Origin: Paenibacillus tianmuensis
GTDB taxonomy: Bacteria; Bacillota; Bacilli; Paenibacillales; NBRC-103111
Direction: 5' to 3'
DNA length: 64,000 nucleotides
Assembly (NCBI RefSeq): GCF_900100345.1
Contig: NZ_FMTT01000003.1
Location: forward strand, 48,811 to 112,810
A model generated the notes under the pieces. The model did no database searches. It saw only the letters and a list, made by a program, of their open reading frames with translations, and was not told the DNA's origin. Below are positions 1-8,808 of the stretch, in pieces (the first letter of the stretch is position 1; every line of letters begins with the position of its first letter). Both the position numbers and the translations under genes were made by a program.

Positions 1-1021
1 AAGCGAAACCGAATTGGATAAACGAAGTATTGACGCTTAGAGCGATATCCGGCGAGTGGGGTGCCAAGGAAACCATATACAACTGCTGTGCCGGGGAGGT
101 CGCCCATGTACCCATCATCCATATCATGATCAACGGGATGATCGCATAGATCAAGCCGCCTGCCCAAGCCAGCAGCAGCAGCATTCCGGCTTGGACGGAA
201 AGACCGGTATAGATCATGAACTTCGGCCCTTTCGTATCCGCAATCATTCCTCCAAATTTGGAGCCGACAAAACTGCAAAGGCCAAAGAGCAGCAGAATGC
301 CGGAAAGCGCAGCCGCCGACAGCTTGGCATTCGCCTGCAAGAAGGGGGCTATATAAGTAAACAGCGTAGAGTATCCCCCTATATAAAACAGTGTAATGGC
401 AAGCGCAGTAACAATTTTTTTGTTTTTCAAAATCGACAGCTGCATTCCGAGCGTTATGACTTTTTGCTCGGTAATGGACGGGACTCTGGCGAAAACCGCC
501 AGCAGCGGAATCAACGATAGCAGCCCTATGAGGATAAATAACATTCTCCAACCAACGACTTCGCTTAAAAATGTGCCGGCAGGTACGCCGAGAACAAGAG
601 AACTGCTTAATCCCATCAAAATCGTGCCGATGGCTCGTCCTCGATGTTGTACTTCGACCAGACGCGTAGCTACGGCCATTGCAATTACAGTAGCAGTGCC
701 TCCACTGAGGCCTTGGATCACTCGCGTCACCAGCATCATCTCGAACGAGGGGCTGAAATAGGCCAGAAAGCTGCTCAGAATAAAAATACCGAGCATGAGC
801 AGCAGCATTTTTTTACGGTCCACCTGGATGGTTGCCGCAATCACGACGGGGGCTCCAAGCGCTGCGGAAAGGGCGAACGCCGTGACGAGCATTCCCGCAG
901 AAGATGTCGTAATTCCAAGATCTGCTGCTACCATTTGGAGGATTCCGCTTATAATGTACTCAATTGTGCCGATTAGAAACACGGCCAGTGCAAGTAAATA
1001 GACGACCCATTTATTTCTCAT
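1..1021 (-). CDS. MFS transporter, DHA1-like (C-terminus outside window)
   Basis: Translating the minus strand from an ATG at 1021 gives one open frame that runs off the window start, so about 340 N-terminal residues are visible. It opens with a membrane segment rich in L, V and I and continues as regularly spaced hydrophobic helices, with a DRKK loop after helix 2 typical of MFS motif A and a RVIQGLSGG stretch in helix 4. This resembles AraJ/YdhP-type drug or sugar exporters of the DHA1 group. The start overlaps the stop of the upstream MerR gene in an ATGA, so the two are translationally coupled and the MerR protein probably controls this exporter. The substrate cannot be read from sequence. 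Confidence 0.85.
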   Translation of the reverse strand, partial: MRNKWVVYLLALAVFLIGTIEYIISGILQMVAADLGITTSSAGMLVTAFALSAALGAPVVIAATIQVDRKKMLLLMLGIFILSSFLAYFSPSFEMMLVTRVIQGLSGGTATVIAMAVATRLVEVQHRGRAIGTILMGLSSSLVLGVPAGTFLSEVVGWRMLFILIGLLSLIPLLAVFARVPSITEQKVITLGMQLSILKNKKIVTALAITLFYIGGYSTLFTYIAPFLQANAKLSAAALSGILLLFGLCSFVGSKFGGMIADTKGPKFMIYTGLSVQAGMLLLLAWAGGLIYAIIPLIMIWMMGTWATSPAQQLYMVSLAPHSPDIALSVNTSFIQFGFA

Positions 1022-1845
1022 TGACGATCCTCTCCAACTTCAATCGGAATTTGAATTTCGATAAGGCAAGTACCGGGCTCCCCCGAAAGGGGTACATAAA
1101 TTTCTCTTCCGGGCCGGTCGCTTCGAATGCGGTAGCCGTTACGGTCGATCCACGAAGCTAGGTCCAAGCATGCCGTCTCCGAAAACGACGAATCCGAACG
1201 GAACAGCAGCGTGGCTACGGTCTCCGAGGGCAGGAAACGGAGATGGAGATGCTCGGGCAGCTTAGGAACGTCCGATTTCACGGCATAGCCGACCTCGAGC
1301 TCAAAGGCATCCACCGTGCTGCCGGGTGCGTCCCATAACACCGTCTGCGGACCGGATAAGGAAGCTCTGGAGCGGCTATCGAGAAGTCCATCGAAAATTT
1401 CGAAGAGGTTTGGGATCACGTCAGTTGTGCCTGCGGAAGCATAAGTGATCAGGTGTATGTCTTCAACGCGCTTCATGACAACCTCCTGTTCTTTATCCAT
1501 CCTTCCTTCGCGCTCCACAAGCTGCATTCGTTCTTTAACCCGGGCAAGCTTGGACCGTTCGATATCAAGCTGCCGCTCGATTTCGCTTTCTTTGAGTCTA
1601 AGCATGCCGCGAATCTGTTCAGCCGATATATCTTCTTGAAGAAGATGCGCGATTTGCTGCAGTGTAAACCCCAATTCTTTAAAAATGACGATCCGATTCA
1701 TCTCCAGCAGCTGTTCCGCGGAGTAGTACCGATACCCGGTCGATTCGTCCGTTTTGGCCGGCTTTAAGATTCCGAGCTGATCGTAATAGCGCAGGGTTTG
1801 CAGCGGAATTCGGCTTAGCCTGGAAAATTCGCTGATTTTAAACAA
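1018..1845 (-). CDS. MerR-family regulator with effector-binding domain
   Basis: A 275-residue protein. Residues 1-70 form the MerR winged helix-turn-helix (FKISEFSRLSRIPLQTLRYYD, then GYRYYSAEQL). Residues 75-115 form the charged dimerisation coiled coil. The C-terminal ~150 residues fit a GyrI-like/BmrR-type ligand-binding domain. Such proteins sit on over-long promoters and untwist them when a drug is bound. It is the first gene of a two-gene operon with the MFS gene that overlaps its stop codon. It is clearly paralogous to the MerR gene at 21239. The promoter just upstream has a 20 bp spacer with a dyad, which fits autoregulation. The ligand is unknown. Confidence 0.9.
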   Translation of the reverse strand: MFKISEFSRLSRIPLQTLRYYDQLGILKPAKTDESTGYRYYSAEQLLEMNRIVIFKELGFTLQQIAHLLQEDISAEQIRGMLRLKESEIERQLDIERSKLARVKERMQLVEREGRMDKEQEVVMKRVEDIHLITYASAGTTDVIPNLFEIFDGLLDSRSRASLSGPQTVLWDAPGSTVDAFELEVGYAVKSDVPKLPEHLHLRFLPSETVATLLFRSDSSFSETACLDLASWIDRNGYRIRSDRPGREIYVPLSGEPGTCLIEIQIPIEVGEDRQ

Positions 1846-1877
1846 TGCTTCACCTTCCTTTCTTTTATTTCGGTATG

Positions 1878-1909
1878 AGTATACACCCTCTAGTCGGGTA
1901 TAAAGTCAA
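1878..1909 (-). promoter_or_regulatory. MerR-type promoter with 20 bp spacer
   Basis: On the minus strand a TTGACT -35 (1909-1904) and a TATACT -10 (1883-1878) are separated by 20 bases. The spacer holds an inverted repeat of the form ATACCC-N7-GGGTGTAT. Spacers of 19-20 bp with a central dyad are the signature of MerR-regulated promoters. The start codon lies about 35 bases downstream. Confidence 0.75.
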
Positions 1910-1941
1910 GAGCTGAGTCAGACTTCCGAGAGACGTTCTGT

Positions 1942-2961
1942 CTAATTTTGTCCCAGCTGCAAAAATTGTTTCAGATGGTTGTCTATCACGAGAGAATCCT
2001 GTTCGTTTTGTCCGATCCCGAAGCAGTGTCCCCATTTGGATTCGATAGGCCGGAAAATCGCATTCGGCATATGCTTCACTTCATACGCATTATCCTCAGA
2101 AGGAAAAAACAGATCGGTCGATCCCGGCATGACAAGGGCATGAGCCGTGATCCGGTTTAATGCCTGCTCAAAATTTCCGTTGTCTTCAAGATTGGCGCTA
2201 ATATCCCCGTGTATACCCGTACGGAGCATGGCGATCAAGTCGTTGGCATCAAAGGAAAGAAACACCTGATCCCAATAGTCTTCCAGATAAGACTTCAACG
2301 TCGAATATCCCTCCGGCTGATAGAGCTGCTCCAAATAATAGGCCTGAGAAAACCCCCAAGGGGCGTAGGAGCGTCCCATTGCGGCGAGTCCTGCTACTGG
2401 TTGACGGGTATAGAAGCCTTCCTTCCAATTGGAATCCGCTTGCAACGCCGCAATAAGCGACTCAAAAACAACCTGAGCATGCGGCCTGGTCTTTGCTGTT
2501 CCGCCAAACGGTACAATCCGCTCGACCATCTCAGGATAACTTGCCCCCCATTGAAAGGTTTGTAGCGCTCCGAGCGACCAGCCAATGACTAAAGCAATCT
2601 TTGTAATGCCAAATTTCTCGGTGACGAGCCGATGTTGGAGCCGGACATTATCATAAATCGTGATGAGCGGGAAATTCGCTCTGTCCAAAGGGGCCGGAGT
2701 ATTGCTTGGGGAGGAAGACAGACCATTGCCCAACATATTAGGCACAATAATAAAATAGTTGTCGGGATCGAGAGCTTTGCCTGGCCCAATCAACCACTCA
2801 TTATCGGTATGCAGACCAGCGAACCAGGTAGGATAAACAACAGCATTGCTCTTGGCGGCATTTAAGGTTCCGTAGGTTTTATAGGCAAGAAAGGCTTGAG
2901 GCAGCGTTTGTCCCGATTGCAGCACGACATCCCCAAGTGAATAAATTTCGTAATCTTTCAT
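1942..2961 (-). CDS. Alpha/beta hydrolase of the homoserine O-acetyltransferase (MetX-like) superfamily
   Basis: 339 residues with an alpha/beta hydrolase fold. The nucleophile elbow is GWSLG (Ser129), the probable acid is Asp282 in a GSTDLFFPSEDN stretch, and the probable base is His312 in KWGHCFG. The order and spacing match the MetX-like superfamily. The elbow differs from the GGSMGG usual in true homoserine acyltransferases, so a generic acyltransferase or esterase role is safer than a methionine-biosynthesis call. It is transcribed divergently from a LysR regulator over a 134-base gap containing a dyad, the classic layout of a LysR target gene. Confidence 0.8.
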   Translation of the reverse strand: MKDYEIYSLGDVVLQSGQTLPQAFLAYKTYGTLNAAKSNAVVYPTWFAGLHTDNEWLIGPGKALDPDNYFIIVPNMLGNGLSSSPSNTPAPLDRANFPLITIYDNVRLQHRLVTEKFGITKIALVIGWSLGALQTFQWGASYPEMVERIVPFGGTAKTRPHAQVVFESLIAALQADSNWKEGFYTRQPVAGLAAMGRSYAPWGFSQAYYLEQLYQPEGYSTLKSYLEDYWDQVFLSFDANDLIAMLRTGIHGDISANLEDNGNFEQALNRITAHALVMPGSTDLFFPSEDNAYEVKHMPNAIFRPIESKWGHCFGIGQNEQDSLVIDNHLKQFLQLGQN

Positions 2962-3030
2962 GATTCGACTCTCCTCTGCTGTACAAGATTTTATGGTGAA
3001 GCTTGATTTTTACTCTACGATACGGTTACC

Positions 3031-3055
3031 ATCAAATCAACGAAACGTTTTTGAT
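3031..3055. promoter_or_regulatory. Dyad in the divergent LysR/hydrolase intergenic region
   Basis: ATCAAA at 3031-3036 is mirrored by TTTGAT at 3050-3055, with an inner AACG-AAA-CGTT. A TATAAT lies directly downstream at 3056-3061 on the plus strand. The position between two divergent start codons fits a LysR operator. The assignment is inferred. Confidence 0.45.
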
Positions 3056-3095
3056 TATAATGTTCATTTTATTTGAATAGAGAGGTGCTGTTCTC

Positions 3096-3989
3096 GTGGA
3101 TATCCGCCAGCTAAAAACATTTTGGACACTTGCTTCCACCCGCAATTTTAGCCGAACGGCCGAATCATTGAACTATGTTCCGTCTACTGTCACGATGCAA
3201 ATCAAAGCTTTAGAGGAAGAATTGGGGATCAAGCTGCTGGATCGCTTGGGCAAGAGTGTTGTGCTAACAGACGCAGGCCGTCGGTTTTTGCCCTATGCCA
3301 ACAAAATTTTAAATGATGTAGAAGAGGCCCGGCATGCCGCAAGTCAAAGCGGGGAGTTGACCGGTACCGTCGTCATCGGTGCGGACGAAACGCTCTGTAC
3401 GTACCGGCTGCCCGCATTGCTGCGGCTTTTTCGCGAGCGTTATCCGCACGTTCGTCTTTTGTTCCGGCCCTTGTCCAGTCACAATTTGAAACAGAGCCTG
3501 AGAGAAGGAAACGCGGATGTGGTCTTTATACTCGATGAACCCGCCGTATCTGCGGACCTTCATACGGAGCTTTTGCTGGACGAGCCCTTTCTTATGGTCG
3601 TTTCCCCCGACCATCCATTAGCTTCGCGGTCAACCTTAAGCATAGAAGATTTTCACCGGGAGCATATGTTATTAAGCGAAAAGGGCTGCTCTTATCGGAC
3701 GTACTTCTATCGCACGTTGTTGAGAAAAGGGGCCGACAGCCTGACCGAACTGGAGTTTAACAGCGCAGAGACCATTAAACAATGCGCAATGATGGGGCTA
3801 GGCATTGCCTTGCTGCCTGAAATGGCGATAAAGGGAGAGGTGGAGCGAGGAGAACTGATCGCTTTGCCTTGGGATTTATCTGAAATACGATTTGCTACTC
3901 AAATGCTATGGCATCAAGAGAAATGGATTTCACCATCGATCAGGGCCTTTATGGAATTGGCTGGAAATGTATTAAAACGAAGCTCATAA
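3096..3989 (+). CDS. LysR-family transcriptional regulator
   Basis: 297 residues. The N-terminal winged HTH (about 1-60; MDIRQLKTFWTLASTRNFS, then KLLDRLGKSVVLTDAGR) is typical of LysR. The rest is a periplasmic-binding-protein-like effector domain of usual length. The start is a GTG preceded by GAGAGGTG at 3081-3088. It is divergent from the MetX-like hydrolase and probably controls it, with the shared dyad as operator. No ligand can be assigned. A strong hairpin separates its 3' end from the convergent MarR-GNAT gene. Confidence 0.92.
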   Translation: MDIRQLKTFWTLASTRNFSRTAESLNYVPSTVTMQIKALEEELGIKLLDRLGKSVVLTDAGRRFLPYANKILNDVEEARHAASQSGELTGTVVIGADETLCTYRLPALLRLFRERYPHVRLLFRPLSSHNLKQSLREGNADVVFILDEPAVSADLHTELLLDEPFLMVVSPDHPLASRSTLSIEDFHREHMLLSEKGCSYRTYFYRTLLRKGADSLTELEFNSAETIKQCAMMGLGIALLPEMAIKGEVERGELIALPWDLSEIRFATQMLWHQEKWISPSIRAFMELAGNVLKRSS

Positions 3990-4017
3990 GCGCGGTAAAA
4001 GCGATGGAATGCCAGGT

Positions 4018-4061
4018 CAGGCCAAGCGGGTGGCGTATTGCCAGGGCCGCCGATTGGCCTG
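4018..4061. terminator. Convergent terminator hairpin
   Basis: CAGGCCAA (4018-4025) pairs with TTGGCCTG (4054-4061), with further inner G/C pairing. A T-rich tail follows on the plus strand. It lies between the LysR gene and the converging MarR-GNAT gene. Confidence 0.65.
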
Positions 4062-4086
4062 CATTTCATTTTATCTTCTTTGGTTC

Positions 4087-5007
4087 TCAATGAAGATCAA
4101 GATCCCATCGTTCTTCAATTAATTTCGTTGCGGACCATTCGTCGTTTGGTTTTTCTTCAGTTAATTTAAAGTTATATTTCCGGTAAATATAGCGGGCCGA
4201 TTCTAACGTACTTACGGTCCATAAGAACACATGTGCATAGTTTTTTTCTCTACAGAAGCTGAGGGCGGTCTCAATGAGTTTTTTTCCTATGCCTCTCCCT
4301 TGAAAAGATTCATCCAGTATAAACCATCTGAGTTGGGCGACGGTATCGCTGGACTTTGTAATTGCAATCGAACCGACGATTCCACCGTTCACTTCGGCAA
4401 CCCATAGCTCTCCTCCCTCGGGATCTATCATAAAGTCTGCTAAACCTTTCATAACATAATATTCAAAAATTTGGCCAAACTTATAGGTCTTATCATAGAT
4501 CCTTCCATGAAGATGTGCGACATATCCGGCATCTCCCGATTGAAATGGCCGAATGAGGACTTCTGAAGCGGAAGAACATTCTTTCGAGTAAACGGATTCG
4601 ATGGTTTCCATGGCTGCGACCAGTCTGGACAAATCATTTTTTGATAAGGGTTTAATCATGTTATCTACTCCGCGACGCGCATGCTCAACCAAGTCTTCGT
4701 AAATATTCTCGCCATCTTTGGTTAAAAAGAGGGCATACTGTCGTTTATCCTCACTTGACTGTTTTTTGAGGATGATATTTTCATCCTCAAATCGTTGGAG
4801 CATTCGGCTCATATAGCCTCGGTCGATCCCTAATTTTTCTCTAACCTCCGTTGCCGTACAGCCATTTCCATGATGGATTTCTGTTATCACTCTTGCCTCT
4901 GTCAATGAAAAAGCTTGATTATAAATTTGTTGATCGATTTTACCTAGCACATTTGCATAAGACCGATTAAATTTACGAATTTTTTCAACATATTGAATCG
5001 ATTCCAT
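4087..5007 (-). CDS. MarR-type regulator fused to a GNAT acetyltransferase
   Basis: 306 residues. About 1-145 is a MarR winged HTH (EVREKLGIDRGYMSRMLQRF, then KKQSSEDKRQYALFLT), and about 150-306 is a GNAT domain with the acetyl-CoA loop ESFQGRGIGKKLIE. This bifunctional architecture is widespread in Bacilli. The acetyl acceptor is generally unknown, and control of the protein's own or a neighbouring gene is inferred. Upstream lies a TTGACT-17-TATTCT promoter whose -35 is inside a palindrome, which suggests autorepression. Confidence 0.9.
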   Translation of the reverse strand: MESIQYVEKIRKFNRSYANVLGKIDQQIYNQAFSLTEARVITEIHHGNGCTATEVREKLGIDRGYMSRMLQRFEDENIILKKQSSEDKRQYALFLTKDGENIYEDLVEHARRGVDNMIKPLSKNDLSRLVAAMETIESVYSKECSSASEVLIRPFQSGDAGYVAHLHGRIYDKTYKFGQIFEYYVMKGLADFMIDPEGGELWVAEVNGGIVGSIAITKSSDTVAQLRWFILDESFQGRGIGKKLIETALSFCREKNYAHVFLWTVSTLESARYIYRKYNFKLTEEKPNDEWSATKLIEERWDLDLH

Positions 5008-5046
5008 AGGTTATCCCCCTGATCTTCCTAAGCTAAAATTAATACT

Positions 5047-5075
5047 AGAATAATGTTTATAATTGACTTAGTCAA
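5047..5075 (-). promoter_or_regulatory. Promoter with MarR-type palindrome over the -35
   Basis: On the minus strand a TTGACT -35 (5075-5070), a 17-base spacer and TATTCT (5052-5047) form a sigma-A promoter for the MarR-GNAT gene. The palindrome TTGAC-TTA-GTCAA (5063-5075) covers the -35, where a MarR dimer would block polymerase. Confidence 0.65.
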
Positions 5076-5202
5076 CTAATTTTCTTCGCGCGATTTCTTC
5101 TGTTAATGATTACACTCTATATTCATAACGCATAAAAAGCTATAATAGAAAGTAACCGGCACGATTCGTCTATGAATCAGGCATTGGAATAGGGGGTTGG
5201 GA

Positions 5203-7044
5203 ATGGTTCCAAATCGGTTGATCTCGAACAACATACGACTCTGGAAAAAGTTTATTTTGATTTACGTGATCGTAACTATTATTCCAATCATTGTTCTGGA
5301 ATATTTCCTCTCGGACAGTATTAAATCTATCGCTTTCAAAAGCTCTCTGGAGCTGTCCAAGGTTTCAGTCGAACAACTTGATGAGAATTTAACGAATAAG
5401 CTGAAAGTCTACTACGATATGGCCGACGGGCTGTCGAACGACCTTCAGTTTACGAAATACTTGAATACCGAATATACATCGCCTTATGAGGCGCTGAATG
5501 ATTTCAACCTGTTCGTCAAGCCGCTAATGTCCATGTTAAACTATAAAAATTCCGAAGCGCTTATTCGCGTCTATACTAAAAACTCTACCATCGGGTTTTC
5601 CGGGATTACGAATCATTCTATGGATGATCTTGCAAAGGAAGGATGGGCGGATCTTTCAAACCCGGGAGGGGGGACGATCAAGTGGGCCGGAGCCGGAAAC
5701 TCAATCAACCTATCCAATAAGGAGTATTTAGGAAATTACAGGTTTCTGTTTAGCGATACAAGCGAATATAAACCGAATTCCGTGCTTGCAGTCTTTTTCA
5801 GGAAAGATGAATTATACTCGATTATTTCAAAGGAGGTTGAAGGGGGGAAAAAAATATTTATTAGCGATGCCGCAGGTAACCTTGTTCTTTCTACCGAACA
5901 CGAAAAAAAATATGTAAACTTGAATGAAGTCCCCTTCGAAGAAGAATACAGGAAGGACAGCAAAGAATATTCTTTTGCACGCTATGATGGAAGCGATTAC
6001 ATTATGCTCAGAAAACAGATCGATCATCCGTCGATCAACATAAACCATTGGAGCATTGTATATATGATTCCAGCAGGAGCCGTACATTCAAGCATTCAAC
6101 AAATCAGAATGACAAGCGTTGTTCTTTCGGTGCTCTGCATCGTGTTTTCTTTCCTATTGACGATGCTCCTATCCAGAAATATCACGGGAAGAATAAGCAA
6201 GCTTCTACGAAAAATCAGCAATGTCAAAAGAGGAAATTTTACGATTTCGGATGAAGCAGAGGGCACGGATGAAATTAGCATCCTGGATAACAGCTTTAAT
6301 GAAATGATCGAAAGAATAGACACATTAATTCATGAGGTCTATGAAGCCGAAATCCGGGTAACGAAGGAAAAGCTCAAAAACAGCATTATTGAAACAAGGG
6401 CAAGGGAGGCGGAAATCCATACTCTGCAGAGCCAGATCAATCCGCATTATTTATTCAATACCCTTGAATCCATTCGTATGAAATTGCTCACGAAGGGCGA
6501 CAGGGAGTCTTCAGATATCATCGGAATGTTTGGCGAAACATTCAGGCTGGCGCTAAGCAACCATAACGATATTTACAAGCTTTCGGACGAATTGCGGTTT
6601 GTCGAATCTTTTTTCCTGATCCAAAAATACCGTTATGGCGACAGGATCAACTACGAGAAAGATGTGCCTTCCGATGTGCTGAACGTATATATTCCGAAGC
6701 TGATTTTGCAGCCGCTGGTCGAAAATGCGATCTACCATGGAATAGAAAGAAAGGCGGCTGGGGGGACTGTAACGGTACGCGCCCGTATCGCCGATGGAAA
6801 GCTTGTTATTAAGATAACGGATAATGGAGCCGGGATGGATGAGGATGAGTTGAATCTATTGAGGGAGACGATCCATAAGAGCAATCAAGCAGACACTCCT
6901 AGGGGCTACTCCGGGATAGCACTCCGCAATATTCATACCCGGCTCAGCTTGTTGTTCGGGGATCAATATGGCCTGGTCATACACAGCGGCAAGGGGATAG
7001 GGACTGAGGTAGTGGTCAGTTTACCAGTAACGGACGCCAGTTGA
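5203..7044 (+). CDS. YesM-type sensor histidine kinase
   Basis: About 613 residues: a membrane helix near the N-terminus, a large extracellular sensor region, a second membrane helix near residues 300-325, a HAMP linker, and a cytoplasmic His-kinase core. The phospho-acceptor motif INPHYLFNTL has its His near residue 415, and a HATPase domain with an N-box (LVENAIYHG) and G-boxes (DNGAGMD) ends the protein. This is the YesM/LytS-like class that senses carbohydrate. I start at ATG 5203, six bases into the longest frame, because AGGGGG at 5191 is then well placed. The next gene is its partner regulator, 15 bases downstream, and a sugar ABC transporter follows. Confidence 0.92.
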   Translation: MVPNRLISNNIRLWKKFILIYVIVTIIPIIVLEYFLSDSIKSIAFKSSLELSKVSVEQLDENLTNKLKVYYDMADGLSNDLQFTKYLNTEYTSPYEALNDFNLFVKPLMSMLNYKNSEALIRVYTKNSTIGFSGITNHSMDDLAKEGWADLSNPGGGTIKWAGAGNSINLSNKEYLGNYRFLFSDTSEYKPNSVLAVFFRKDELYSIISKEVEGGKKIFISDAAGNLVLSTEHEKKYVNLNEVPFEEEYRKDSKEYSFARYDGSDYIMLRKQIDHPSININHWSIVYMIPAGAVHSSIQQIRMTSVVLSVLCIVFSFLLTMLLSRNITGRISKLLRKISNVKRGNFTISDEAEGTDEISILDNSFNEMIERIDTLIHEVYEAEIRVTKEKLKNSIIETRAREAEIHTLQSQINPHYLFNTLESIRMKLLTKGDRESSDIIGMFGETFRLALSNHNDIYKLSDELRFVESFFLIQKYRYGDRINYEKDVPSDVLNVYIPKLILQPLVENAIYHGIERKAAGGTVTVRARIADGKLVIKITDNGAGMDEDELNLLRETIHKSNQADTPRGYSGIALRNIHTRLSLLFGDQYGLVIHSGKGIGTEVVVSLPVTDAS

Positions 7045-7059
7045 ACAGGAGGGGTAGAC

Positions 7060-8646
7060 ATGTATAAAGTTTTGTTTGTGGATGATGAGCCCAATATATG
7101 CGAAGGACTTAAGCTGATCATCGATTGGGAGAGCGAGGGATTCGGAATTGCGGGCGTTGCGCGTAACGGTTCGGATGCGCTCAAACAGTTGGAGTCAACG
7201 GCTGTCGATATCATTATTACGGATGTTCGAATGCCCGAAATGTCCGGCATCGAGCTGATAAAAAAGCTGAATGAAACGCGCAATGGCGCCAAAGTTATTA
7301 TCATTAGCGGTTTCTCGGAGTTTGAATATGCAAGAGAGGCTTTACGGTACGGGGTCCGCAATTATATATTGAAGCCGATCAATAGGGATATGCTGGAAAG
7401 CACGGTTCGATCCATTAAAAAAGAGCTGGATCATGAACGCACCAACGAACGGTCGCTAAAAAAGCAAGAGAATTTTATACGGGAAAAACTTCTTGTTCAG
7501 CTGGTCAAAACCGGAGCATGGGACCAAACGGATTACGATGTGGGGGGTTGGGGAAAAATCCTGACGGACAGCACCTGCTGCGTCTCCATCGTGCTGTTTG
7601 GCGATAATCGGTATGCAGACTGTACTCCAAGAGAAATGAAATACGGCATTTCAAAGCAGATCGTGAAGGAGATCATGAGCAACACGCTGGAGAAGCATAA
7701 ATGCGGGTATGTGTTTGAACCGGAGCAGAAGGATCTGCTTGGGGCTCTTCTTTACAGCGGGGAGTATGACATGAGTTACATTAAAGAAGTGGTGCTGCCC
7801 GAGTTGTATACGGATATTCAGCATGTGACAAGCGGCGAGATTATCATCGGACTCGGAAATGAGGCCATGAGCGCCGCAGCCATTCCCGAATCGTATCGAA
7901 ATAGCTGCAGAGCCGCAAAATGGCAAGGGCTTGTTCACGGGGCCGGTATAGCGATCTACGATAATATGGAAATGGACTGCAATTCGGATTCCGCTTGGGA
8001 TCATTCCGTCCTTATAAGCAAGGTTCGACAATGCGATGAGGCCGGTATCCTGCATGAGATGGAACGCCTCTCCCATTACGCGGATTCTTTACAACAGCCG
8101 AATAAAGTGCTGTATTCCATCATGATCGGCATTTTTATGGAGCTTGCGACCATAATGAACGAAATCGGCGGCGACTTAAAAACCATTCTCGACAACGAAA
8201 TCGATGCCGGGAATGTTAGTGCCAATAACGACGTACTGCAGCAGGTTGCGTTTATTGAGGCCGCATGCGTCAAAACGGCTTTCCATATCAAAGAGAAGTG
8301 CGGCGGTTTCGACCATGATGTGCTCAACCATATCGTTCAATATGTGAATTGCCATTATAATACAGACCTCAATTTGGCGATTCTCTCGAACAAGTTTTTT
8401 CTTAACCAAGGATATATCGGCAAGCTGTTCAAAAAGCATACGGGCATGGGGTTCATCGATTATCTAAACGGGGTCCGAATGGAAAAAGCGGCAAAACTGT
8501 TGGAAGAAGGTTACTTGAAAACGTATGAAGTCTGCGAGGAGGTCGGCTATAAGGATTTAAATTATTTTTATCGGATCTTCAAGAAATTCAAAGGGGTTTC
8601 TCCGGCAGAGTACAAGAAAACGGTCCGGATGCGAAAATTTAGTTAA
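7060..8646 (+). CDS. YesN-type response regulator with AraC output domain
   Basis: 528 residues. The receiver domain (1-120) shows Asp8/Asp9, phospho-Asp55 in IIITDVRMPEM and Lys105 in YILKP. A central ~250-residue linker of unknown function follows, then a C-terminal AraC HTH pair (about 425-528; LAILSNKFFLNQGYIGKLFKK and DLNYFYRIFKKFKGVSPAEYKK). It pairs with the kinase just upstream and most likely activates the transport genes beginning at 8809. Confidence 0.93.
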   Translation: MYKVLFVDDEPNICEGLKLIIDWESEGFGIAGVARNGSDALKQLESTAVDIIITDVRMPEMSGIELIKKLNETRNGAKVIIISGFSEFEYAREALRYGVRNYILKPINRDMLESTVRSIKKELDHERTNERSLKKQENFIREKLLVQLVKTGAWDQTDYDVGGWGKILTDSTCCVSIVLFGDNRYADCTPREMKYGISKQIVKEIMSNTLEKHKCGYVFEPEQKDLLGALLYSGEYDMSYIKEVVLPELYTDIQHVTSGEIIIGLGNEAMSAAAIPESYRNSCRAAKWQGLVHGAGIAIYDNMEMDCNSDSAWDHSVLISKVRQCDEAGILHEMERLSHYADSLQQPNKVLYSIMIGIFMELATIMNEIGGDLKTILDNEIDAGNVSANNDVLQQVAFIEAACVKTAFHIKEKCGGFDHDVLNHIVQYVNCHYNTDLNLAILSNKFFLNQGYIGKLFKKHTGMGFIDYLNGVRMEKAAKLLEEGYLKTYEVCEEVGYKDLNYFYRIFKKFKGVSPAEYKKTVRMRKFS

Positions 8647-8655
8647 GCGCTTTCG
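8642..8655. promoter_or_regulatory. Possible cre (CcpA) site
   Basis: Directly overlapping the yesN-like stop codon, a 14-base site with core AAGCGCTTTC matches 11 of 14 positions of the TGWAANCGNTNWCA consensus. It lies about 155 bases before the first uptake gene, where catabolite control of sugar use would be expected. Confidence 0.4.
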
Positions 8656-8808
8656 TAATCTGTGCTTTTTTGTCCTGCTATAATTACGGTTTTGTCATGT
8701 TACATTCACGATACGCCTCCTCTACAATAAAAGTGTGAGGAAGAGCACACGAACCATTAGAAATGAAAGGGCTTACAAATCTTGTCTATGACTTAGGGGT
8801 GGATGAAT

